A stretch of DNA of 64,000 bases from contig NC_016458.1 of assembly GCF_000226115.1 (NCBI RefSeq), positions 4,746,001 through 4,810,000 on the forward strand. The letters run 5' to 3'. How positions within the stretch are numbered: the first letter of the stretch is position 1; each line of letters opens with the position of its first letter. This document shows, one piece after another, positions 56,049 through 64,000 of the stretch. The DNA is from Thermothielavioides terrestris NRRL 8126. Taxonomy: Eukaryota; Ascomycota; Sordariomycetes; Sordariales; Chaetomiaceae. Made by a program: the position numbers and the translations under genes. The notes beneath the pieces are model-generated. The model did no database searches. It had not been told where the DNA came from and was given only the letters and a program-made list of their open reading frames with translations.

Positions 56049-58251
56049 GATTTTTTCGAGTGCGGTTTGGCAGGTCGTTGCGGTTCGAGGCGACTGCCGG
56101 AGAAACTGCGGGAGAGAAGAGGGCGGGCCGACAAGGCACCTAGCCCTGCTTGGCGTGATTACATAATCACGGGCCAGAAGTACCAGACATGAGACGAGTG
56201 AAATCAACGTCCATTTAGTTATAGGAGAGGAATGGCTTTGGATGTGAGCTGAGATGCAGTGGATAACTATGCCTTTCAAATACTTAGGCAGTCATGTGTT
56301 CCATTCGGAGGTGTGGCGCTATGATGCATGCATACATCGATCGCCATCACACTGCACATCCTGAACACGAGATGAGCCCATCAACACAGCAAGAAAGACT
56401 GGCGACGGCCGCCGACGGCGCCTTCTAAAAGTCTACAGTGTCCTCGTCAATAGGGAGTCGATACGGAGTTGCCCAGTAAAGCTGTTCTCCGCGATGTCAT
56501 ATTTGTAGATGTCGTTGACCAGGCAAAGGACCAAGAGCCAGTCGATTTTGCCCCATTTTCGGAAGCAATGGATCTCGACCTGGCCCCAGAGTTTCAGACC
56601 CGACCGTTGTTCCTGGACTAGCCTAACCAGGGCTAGCGTCAAAATGGAAACGCAGCGAGGGACAATGTTCCTCATGAAGCTCACCCACCCCTTCCGACAG
56701 TGTGAGGACACGTGAGCCTTCACTTGCATCGTTTGCAAGTTCCAAATTGACTTGCGGAGCTTGGTCTTGAGATGCAGACATCAGACCAGCGGTCATTTTC
56801 GTTATGGCGAGGTTGATGTAGGGACGCCTGGTCCGATAGAGGGTGCCCCGACGGAGAGCATCAGATCATTCCATTGCATAGGTTGGCTGCTTTGACAATG
56901 CGTGGTGGAGGCTCCAGGAAGGCGGTGAATAAGGCGCGGCGGCGACTGATGAAACTCAGTTGTTATTTGTATGCAAGGACAATGGAAGCCGCTCCTCGGG
57001 TCTGCCGCCGATGGAAGGCTCTCGGAGACATGGTCGTTTACTCGTCATCCTATATCCCTGCCTCGCCAGCTCGTGTGCGGCCGGCCATTACACGACGTCG
57101 CTGCGGTTTGTGCATCTTGGAGGGCCCCTTTTCTAACACCTGGCATAGCCGACTGTGACCCACCTGGCGGTAATGACGAACGTTGCTCGCCGCCTCTCCG
57201 TTCCTCGCAGGAAGCGCCCGCATTGGACTGGCGCATCGCTGCGGTGCCTTTCTATCCTCGCAGCTTTTCCTTGCGGCGTTCTGAGTAACTCTGTGCATAC
57301 AAAGAAGGCCTAGACTCTGGACAAAGCAGCCCTTGTTGACGGCAGATCGTTCCACATGACGGGCTGGGCCCTGCTTTGAGCAACCTGTTTTAGGACTTTC
57401 CCCAACGCCTGCTGCGTGCGGACAAACCCTCCAAAACCTGGAGCATGTCGCGACAGAAACACCGTGCACTGAGCCCGCAATCAAATCACTAGATCTTCGA
57501 TAAGCCACTTCGGGTTCTGGGGGTGTGCAATGCTGGTTTCTCGTCGTCTATTGAACAGTGTTTTTCAGATCTCTTGCGTTCGGAATCTCAACCGATCAAC
57601 TGGGCAAGCCACGAATCAAATCGCTGACGCGAACCCAAGTGGATACGGCGGGGTCTAGCCCGGGGTCCCCTGGAGGTTTTAGCGTGTGCGGGATGGAAGA
57701 ATTGCTTGGCTGGGAAGGGAAGGCAGGGGGCAGCGGTGTCGTCCCCTCGTTTCCATTGTCCTTGTCTTGCCCATGTCTTTCTTGCCCATGTCGATTTGGC
57801 GCAGCGCGGGCCACCTCCTACCTACTGCCCCTTCCCCTCTGTGCCTGCGGCTCCTGCCTGCCTCGCACCAGTGCACCTATCGCATCAGAGCCCCTCCAAC
57901 CGCGCCAACACTGGCCGTGCCTCGTCAGCGGGATCAATCATTTGTCGCAGACAGCAATCCGCCTATTTTCATTCTGTTACCCCGTCACCCCCGGCACTGT
58001 GTGACTGCGGCACGCCCGCAACAGTGCGCAGCTGCCGGTCTTGGGCTGCCGTGCAAGCACCACTGCGTCCATTACGGATAGCTTAACGTTTTCTCCGTCC
58101 TGGGCGGCGCGCAAATCAGGAACACCCACGCCTCGTTCCTCCGTACCGGCGCTGCCTACCCCCGTCCGAACGCTCCTACACCCAGGCACCGTCTGGGAGC
58201 CAGGTGAGCCGAGTGGCCCGGCTGCCCATCTCGCAGCCTGTCCCGACTGGA
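56049..58251. other. intergenic region with a coding-like remnant
   Basis: The gap separates divergent bet2 (-) and the RhoGAP gene (+), so both promoters are here. A coding-like minus-strand segment at 56433-56862 is described separately. Frames at 57558-58086 overlap on both strands and are C/T-rich; this part probably belongs to the 5' leader of the RhoGAP gene. Confidence 0.45.
56433..56862 (-). pseudogene. coding-like remnant of an unrecognised gene
   Basis: Two overlapping minus-strand frames look like protein. The upstream one reads DALRRGTLYRTRRPYINLAI, then KMTAGLMSASQDQAPQVNLE, to a stop near 56624. The downstream one, in another frame, reads KWGKIDWLLVLCLVNDIYKY, then DIAENSFTGQLRIDSLLTR, to a stop at 56433. 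No good intron joins them and a stop precedes the first block, which suggests a frameshifted relic. I do not recognise the family. Confidence 0.25.
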
Positions 58252-60553
58252 ATGGGCCGCAAAGCTGCACCGCAGCCGCTCTCGCTGGGGGGCACTGTGC
58301 GTCCTGGTGACGAGTCGCGTGCTGCGCCCACTGGTGAAACAACGGTCCCCAATTCCGCGAGACCGCCGCCCGATACATCGTCGCCCCGTTCCCCCCGCTC
58401 GCCCTTCCGGAACGGCCAGCACACCACAGAGGACGCTGCCGGCCTTGGAGAGCGTTCTCTACCGCTTGCCGATGTGCTTCACCAGCCCCGCCAGTCGCTA
58501 GAGGAACATCAGCAAGAGAACCAGAACCCGCCGCAGCCTTCGCCAAGAGCCCATGCTGCGGACCAACACCATCAGCAGCTGGGCCACAGACATCCGCGGC
58601 GCGGCGACGACAAGGCCTCCAAGTCGGGCTTCTTCTTCAACTTTGGGAAGGCGGCCAAGGCCTCGGACCGTCCAATTGTGCACCAACACTCGAATTCCCG
58701 CACCGAAACCATGTCGCGAGACTCGGACCGCCCGTCGCACTCGAAACAAAGCATCAAGCATTCCGGTAAGCAAACACGTCATGCCCCGTGTTATTAGCCC
58801 GGTGCTCTTCTATACCCGCCCGCCCCGCCTGGACTTTTCTGCCGCTGCCGATCCTGCACCAAAGCGCCATACGTGTCTGGCTCATCGTTGTCTTTCTTGT
58901 TTCAAGTTGCACTAACAGCGTCGCGTGCCGCCATCTCCAGACTCAGCCCATCCCGACGCCTCACTGCAAAAGCCGTACACGCCAGTACCATCCAGATCCG
59001 AAGTGTCGCTAGCGTCCACAACGGACTACGACAGCCAGGGCAACGCGGTCACCTCGTCCTCGAAAAAGTCCAAGCCCAAACCTTTCACATTGCTCGGCCG
59101 CTCAAGGTCAATCAAAGACAAGGATAGTAAAGACAGTCCCAGCCCAAAGGAGCAGCTCGCTCAAGCACCTGCCCTGGCACCCGCAGCGGCACCGGCCAAG
59201 CCTGCCGAGCCTGAACGACCCTACACTTCAGCCTCGGCTCCGAGGACGGCTCCCATTCAATCTCGCGATCGGTCTTTTCGCGAGATGATGTCCTCGGCCG
59301 TCAGAAATCACTCCGCCGAGCGGGCTCAATCCAGGGACGTCAGCGGAAAAGGTCGGGACCTGGATCCGAACCAGAGGGCACAGCCGACCGGTTACACCCC
59401 GACACCTGGAGCGGCCTTCTTCAGCAATCTCAAGCACAGTAAAGCGGCGGGCATCCTCAGCAACCGGTTTTTTGGCGGCGGGAGCTCCAGGAACGAGGCG
59501 CCCGCTCCCAAGGAGCCGGTGGTGGACGATGAGCACTACGTTCTCAAGGTCATCAACCTGCCGCTGGTCGAACAAACACGCCTTACCCGGATATCGAAGA
59601 GACTGGAGCATTCTCGAGACAAGACCGAGTTCTGGATGCCCGCATTTCCCTGGAGGGCGATAGACTACCTCAACTACAAGGGTAGCGAGGTGGAGGGCCT
59701 CTATCGAGTGCCCGGTAGCGGGCCGCAGATCAAGAAATGGCAGCGCAAGTTTGATGAGGGTACGTTTTGCAGCAGCTTTTCCGTCGATCTTCCGCTGGCG
59801 GTTTGCTAACTCGGCTGCGCAGAGCTGGACGTAGATCTCTTCGAGCAGCCGGATCTGTACGACATCAACATCATCGGCTCCATGCTCAAGGCGTGGTTGC
59901 GCGAGCTTCCTGACGAGCTGTTTCCTAAGGAGGCCCAGGAGAGGATAGCGAGGGAATGCGCCGGGGCGGAGAAGGTACCGCAAATGCTCATCGACGAGCT
60001 GTCCAACCTGCCGCCTTTCAACTACTACCTCCTCTTTGCCATCACCTGCCATCTGAGCCTGCTTCTCGCCCATTCGGAGAAGAACAAGATGGACTTCCGC
60101 AATCTGTGCATCTGCTTCCAGCCGTGCATGAAGATTGACACTTTTTGCTTCAAGTTCCTGGTCTGCGACTGGCGCGATTGCTGGAAAGGATGCAAGAACG
60201 AGGCCAAGTACATCGAGGAGGAGTATGCGCTCTTCGACCAGCCGCCACCCAAGGGATCGGGGGAGCAGAAAAAGAACGGCAACGGCAACCCCACGGCCGA
60301 GGAGGCCAAGCAGGAAGATTGGAACATCTCTTCGTCGGATAGCAACAAGAGCCCGAACCGTGGGGCGACCGAGCAAAAAGGGTCGCGTTTGAAAAAGAAG
60401 CCGACGACGGCCGAGACCGAGAGTGCCGAGACGAGTTCGACCATCTCGACAACGCTCACGGCCAGCAGCGAGCGGGAGGCCACGCCGCCGAGGCAGTCGG
60501 GCGACCTGCGCCCGCTCTCGCCTATCAAGCCGTTATCGCCGTTGAAATTTTGA
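58252..60553 (+). CDS. RhoGAP-domain protein
   Basis: Three exons, 58252-58765, 58941-59759 and 59823-60553, give 687 residues; introns use GTAAGC/CCAG and GTACGT/GCAG. The RhoGAP domain spans about residues 400-595, with GSEVEGLYRVPGSGPQIKKW carrying the arginine finger (Arg427). The next helix has YDINIIGSMLKAWLRELPDE, and later come LPPFNYYLLFAITCHL and KMDFRNLCICFQPCMKI. It should stimulate GTP hydrolysis by Rho/Cdc42-type GTPases and so affect polarity and cell wall synthesis. The flanking N- and C-terminal parts are disordered and Ser/Pro/Lys-rich; phrases such as SGFFFNFGKAAKA and KPKPFTLLGRSRS recur around basic clusters. Start: the open frame extends to a GTG at 58204 without ATG, and 58252 is the first ATG (MGRKAAPQPLSLGGTVRP). 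A GTGAGC donor right at 58204 leaves open a further 5' exon. Confidence 0.85.
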
Positions 60554-61626
60554 ACCGGCTTGCCGATGAGTTTCCTGCATCGATATCAGGGGGCAGGCGG
60601 ATGGCCTGTGTCTGCTGTTCGCGTCTGCGAGCCTGCGGAGCGTCATCAACCACTATCATAACGACGTTGCGCCGTTCACAACTCGGTCCTGGCCTCCTTA
60701 ACGCTGTCTGTCCATAGACACCGACACCGCATACTCATCTCGTGTGTACCGAGGGCATCGCGGCCGGTTCATCTCAACGTTGCCACCCCATCACATCATT
60801 TCCAGTCACGACACTTCCACCGATCAAGCGTCATTTTCCCTGCGTGCGACTTTTTTTTTTTCTTTGGACCCCTTTCGGTTGGAATACCCCATCCACTTCT
60901 TTGGAGTTTCACGCATCCCTCGTCTAGTCGTCAGAGAAACCGGACTTGATCCATTTTGCACTTTGATTCCGTTCGTTCGCCTCACCCCTGATACGGTTGT
61001 TCGGCGCGCGGATAATGAGGAGATGAAGGGGGGGTCTGGGGACACGGGATGGGATAGTTCCCTCGGGTTGCATGGCTTAACGAGGGGAGCTATATTATTG
61101 AAACGTGGTAGAAGGAGGGGTCAGTTGGAGGAGGATACGGGGCGCGTTGTCCTCCGCTGCTTTTTTGGGATCGAGCTAAGGCGATCCGGATCCCGCTTGT
61201 TTTCTTGATTTGGAACGCAAGCAGACAAAAGCGTCGTACGGAGGACCGCGGCCTCGATCTTGGAGGACGGGAGAGGAGGTGTACGATAGGGGGCCTGGGT
61301 TGAGAGGTAGTGAACCGCATGGCTGTCCTGGTGACAGGTTGAATCTTTCTCGAAACATCAGCAATCCGCTGCAATGGTTGTAGTTTGGTCCGCCGGTTGA
61401 TTTTGCCGAGACAACTCCCTAAACGAGCATGAGAGGAGGTAGAGGATGTTCTGTCCCTTCCCTTGTTCCTTCCCTTTCCCCGAAGTTCCTTGACGCCTAT
61501 AAAACCATTGACACGAATAAACGCCCGTTAAATGCAAACCAGATGAGCCACCCGCATCACCTTCTCCGCCCTTTCCTGTCGGAATCACCGTATGCACAAA
61601 AGAAAGAAAGAAAAAACAGGAAAATA
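60554..61626. other. intergenic region of convergent RhoGAP and RRS1 genes
   Basis: Two 3' ends face each other. The stretch contains a T-run (60849-60860) and no supportable gene. It probably consists of both 3' UTRs. Confidence 0.5.
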
Positions 61627-62226
61627 TTACTTCCTCCCCTCCGCTCGCCGTTGATTCCTGCGCATCCGCCGCTCGTTCCTCTTGATCCGCTCCCGGATCT
61701 CGCGCCGCTTGTCGCCGCGGACGCTGGTGCCCTCCTTGCGCTCCGCCTCCTTGCGCGGGTCCAGCTCCACGATCGGCTCGTCCTGGCCGGCCTTGTTCGC
61801 GCCCTTGTACCCCCACCGCCGCTCCCACTCGCCCGTCGCCTCGTTGTACTGCAGGTTGCGCCGCTGCTCGCGCGTCTTGGGCTTGATCCCGCGCCGCTTG
61901 GCGAACGCCGACCATTTGGTCTCCGGCTTGGGCGTCGGCACCGGCTTCTCCCGCGGCAGCGCCGTCTGCGGCGGCGGCAGCGACAGCAGCACCCCCTGCG
62001 GCGTCGAGCTGATCGCGCACGTCGTCAGCAGCTGGTTGATCAGCACTTGCGCGCCGTCGCGCGCGATCGCGGCGAGGTGGCTCTCGAGGGCTGCGCGGTC
62101 GTTCGTGGCGGGCAGCGAGAGCGGGTTCGGGTCGTTGGCGAGCAGCAGGCCCAGGTCGAAGGTGTAGGGCGTCGGCTTGTCGACCGTGACGGGGAGTTTG
62201 GGGGTTTGGGAGGCCGTCGCGGACAT
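61627..62226 (-). CDS. rrs1: regulator of ribosome biosynthesis RRS1
   Basis: An intron-less frame gives 199 residues. RRS1 is a nucleolar 60S assembly factor that, with Rpf2, brings the 5S RNP to pre-ribosomes (family knowledge). The N-terminal part contains PYTFDLGLLLANDPNPL and the helix ARDGAQVLINQLLTT. The hallmark segment is LPREKPVPTPKPETKWSAFA then KRRGIKPKTREQRR, followed by EATGEWERRWGYKGANK. The C-terminus is strongly basic (RREIRERIKRNERRMRRNQR). Length matches the fungal family (about 200). The start has a typical context and lies 456 bp from the divergent mS29 start. Confidence 0.95.
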   Translation of the reverse strand: MSATASQTPKLPVTVDKPTPYTFDLGLLLANDPNPLSLPATNDRAALESHLAAIARDGAQVLINQLLTTCAISSTPQGVLLSLPPPQTALPREKPVPTPKPETKWSAFAKRRGIKPKTREQRRNLQYNEATGEWERRWGYKGANKAGQDEPIVELDPRKEAERKEGTSVRGDKRREIRERIKRNERRMRRNQRRAEGRK

Positions 62227-62682
62227 TTTGACGGCTATGGGATGTGGAGACGAAGGAATTCGGTGAGAATTGGCACTGGACGGTGGTTGTCGGCTTGGCC
62301 GTGCAAGTCTTGTCCCTTTCCTGAAGCAGAGGTTACGATTCGCAGGGACGGATACAGATCTAAGATCCCAAAATTTAGGCGGTCAATGGCGGTAAAATAG
62401 ACGGCCCCACTTTCCCACTGCGATGCCGTTGCGGTGTTGTGGTGTTGCGCAATCTTGCTTCACTTCTGACCCTAACCCTGCAACGAAAACGACCACATTC
62501 AGCGTAGCTCTGGTGCACAGTCTTGGCAGACCCGAACTGCAACGACACTCGCGCGCGTTCAGAGATTTTGACCCGCTGCGGCCGGCTGGCATTGGCGACT
62601 TGGACGGCACCCCGACGATGCAATAGAGCCGCCCGCTGCTGCCGACAGAAACGACCAGATATACACAGCACAGCGGCACACC
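62227..62682. promoter_or_regulatory. divergent promoter region of rrs1 and mS29 genes
   Basis: Two head-to-head genes share this 456-bp gap, so both promoters must lie in it. One serves cytosolic ribosome assembly and the other the mitochondrial ribosome. I could not identify specific binding sites with confidence. Confidence 0.55.
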
Positions 62683-64000
62683 ATGTCGGCGCCCCGCGGG
62701 CTGCGCTGCCTCGTGCGGCCGTCGGCGGCGGTCCGGTCGACCGCGGTTCCGATACCAATACCCATTCCAACTTTGACCCCGAGGGCGGTCCCGCTGCTTG
62801 CCGCGTCCCTCGCCCGGTCAGCGCCGTTCTCGACGTCTGGCGCACTCGCAAAGGAGGGGAACGAGCCACGAGTCAACCGCCGCAAGGGGAAAATGTTGAA
62901 GCTCGGCAAGTTCAAGAAAGACAAGATCGATAGGGGCAGGACTCCGCTGCCCGGCGAGCGCAAGGCCTACCGCAAGCGCATCACGCTCAGCAACGACAAT
63001 GCCATCCCCGTGCCGTGGCTGACCGACCTTGGCCCGGCGGACCTGGCCGACTCTCAGAACATTGCCAGGGTCCTGGCTATCCCCGAAGAGGTGCAGGACC
63101 AGCTGCGCGCCGCCGAGGCCTTCAAGACGACACAGTGCTGGGGCATGTTCCGGAAACCGTCGGTGCTGGTGCGGAAGGAGACGGTCGACCTGGCGAGCCA
63201 GATGCAGGCTTCGGCCGACCAGCAGCAGACCCTGCGGCTCGTCGTCACGGGCGACAAGGTGACGGGCAAGAGCCTGATGCTGCTCCAGGCAATGACATAT
63301 GCCTTCCTCAACAATTGGATCGTCATCCATTTCCCCGAGGGTATGCCGCCCTTATGCTCTTCTCTTTTCCAGCGCCGCTTGTGTGTTGCCGCTCGCTAAC
63401 CCTTCGGCAGCGCAAGAGCTCACCACCGCCTGCACGGAATACGCCCCTATCCCCGACACCAACCCGGTCCAGTACATGCAGCCTGTCTACACGCTGAAGC
63501 TGCTCCAGAACATCAGGCGCGCCAACGAGAAGGTCCTGGCCAAGACCTTCACCGTCAGCTCGCACCAGGGGCTCCCGCAGAACATCACCGCCAACACGCC
63601 CCTCCTGACGCTCGTCAGCTCGGCGAAGGAGCCCGACGCGGCCTGGCCCGTGTTCCAGGCGCTCTGGCGCGAGCTCACCGCGCGGCGCGGCACCCGGCCG
63701 CCCATCCTGCTGTCGATGGACGGGCTCGCCCACGCGATGAAAATGTCGGACTACCGCTCGCCGTCCTTCGAGCTGATCCACTCGCACGACCTCTCCCTCG
63801 TGCGGCTGTTCATGAACGCGCTGGGCGGCGGCCTGCCGCTGCCCGGCGGCGGCGCCGTGCTGGCCGCCACCAGCCGCAACAACGCGCCGCGCGCCCCGAG
63901 CATGGAACTCTCGCTGGCGCAGCGCCTGGCCGAGCAGGCCGGCGCCGCCGCCGCCGACGTGCCGCAGAAGGACCCCTTCTTCCGCGGCTACGACGACCGC
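62683..64000 (+). CDS. rsm23: mitochondrial small-subunit ribosomal protein mS29 (DAP3/Rsm23), partial
   Basis: Exon 1 is 62683-63340; exon 2 begins at 63411 and runs past the window end, so the C-terminus is missing. The intron (GTATGC...GGCAG) splits an Ala codon. The protein is the GTP-binding subunit of the mitochondrial small ribosomal subunit, known as DAP3 in animals. The N-terminus is an Arg-rich presequence (MSAPRGLRCLVRPSAAVRST). The P-loop reads GDKVTGKS (residues 190-197) in LRLVVTGDKVTGKSLMLLQA. Exon 2 begins AQELTTACTEYAPIPDTNPV and contains YTLKLLQNIRRANEKVLA. The Walker B-like strand is PPILLSMDGLAHAM. At least 416 residues are in the window. Confidence 0.92.

Noticed and set aside
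59228..60376. 382-codon minus-strand frame opposite the RhoGAP gene
   Set aside because: Antisense of conserved RhoGAP exons.
1..64000. CRISPR arrays, bacterial operons, prophage or integrase genes
   Set aside because: The window is eukaryotic nuclear DNA; no regularly spaced repeats or phage genes are present.

Overview
The window reads as nuclear DNA of a filamentous ascomycete, most likely a high-GC Sordariales/Chaetomiaceae-type fungus. It has short GT-AG introns (mostly 50-160 bp), lariat-type branch sites, codons rich in third-position G/C, introns in tRNA genes, and gene families such as a BAH-PHD Polycomb reader, Atg22, Msb1/Mug8 and DUF3602. There is no prokaryotic, viral or plasmid content and no CRISPR array. 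I reconstructed the exon-intron models by hand from splice motifs and frame continuity. The total CDS length is a multiple of three in every complete model.

Layout, left to right: Mtm1/SLC25A39-type mitochondrial carrier (650-2212, +); Msb1/Mug8-domain morphogenesis protein (3660-7143, -); gene-poor block with an orphan cytochrome P450 N-terminus (about 7.1-12.5 kb); uracil-DNA glycosylase (12545-13883, -); Cdc1/Ted1 metallophosphoesterase (15193-17542, -); intracellular GH3 beta-glucosidase with PA14 insert (18708-21651, -); second gene-poor block (21.7-27.2 kb); a mitochondrially targeted Gly/Arg-rich protein (27239-28555, +); mitochondrial ribosome recycling factor (28840-29833, -); tRNA-Val(UAC) (30013-30102, +); BAH-PHD protein like Neurospora EPR-1 (32338-33965, -); Atg22 (35033-37183, -); a DUF3602 protein (38783-39432, -); tRNA-Lys(CUU) (40579-40666, +); FAH-family hydrolase (41605-42812, -); SDH assembly factor 1, an LYR protein of 77 residues split over two exons (43407-43709, +); third gene-poor block (43.7-46.8 kb) with a degenerate sugar-transporter-like fragment; MSH3 (46773-50344, +); zinc-finger-like nuclear protein (51095-52844, -); Rab geranylgeranyltransferase beta subunit Bet2 (54992-56048, -); RhoGAP protein (58252-60553, +); RRS1 (61627-62226, -) divergent from the mitoribosomal GTP-binding protein mS29/DAP3 (62683 to beyond the window end, +).

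Most genes are conserved housekeeping functions and do not form a pathway cluster. Some themes recur. Five or six genes serve mitochondria (Mtm1, the Gly/Arg-rich protein, RRF, SDHAF1, mS29). Two DNA-repair proteins (UNG, MSH3) both carry N-terminal PCNA-binding PIP boxes. Two genes act in polarity or small-GTPase control (Msb1, RhoGAP) and one in Rab prenylation (Bet2). I found no convincing new multi-gene system. The unusual signals are a GC-AG intron in msb1, frame-preserving introns in the BAH-PHD gene, long lineage-specific low-complexity inserts or tails in otherwise conserved enzymes, and several coding-like relics in the gene-poor blocks.
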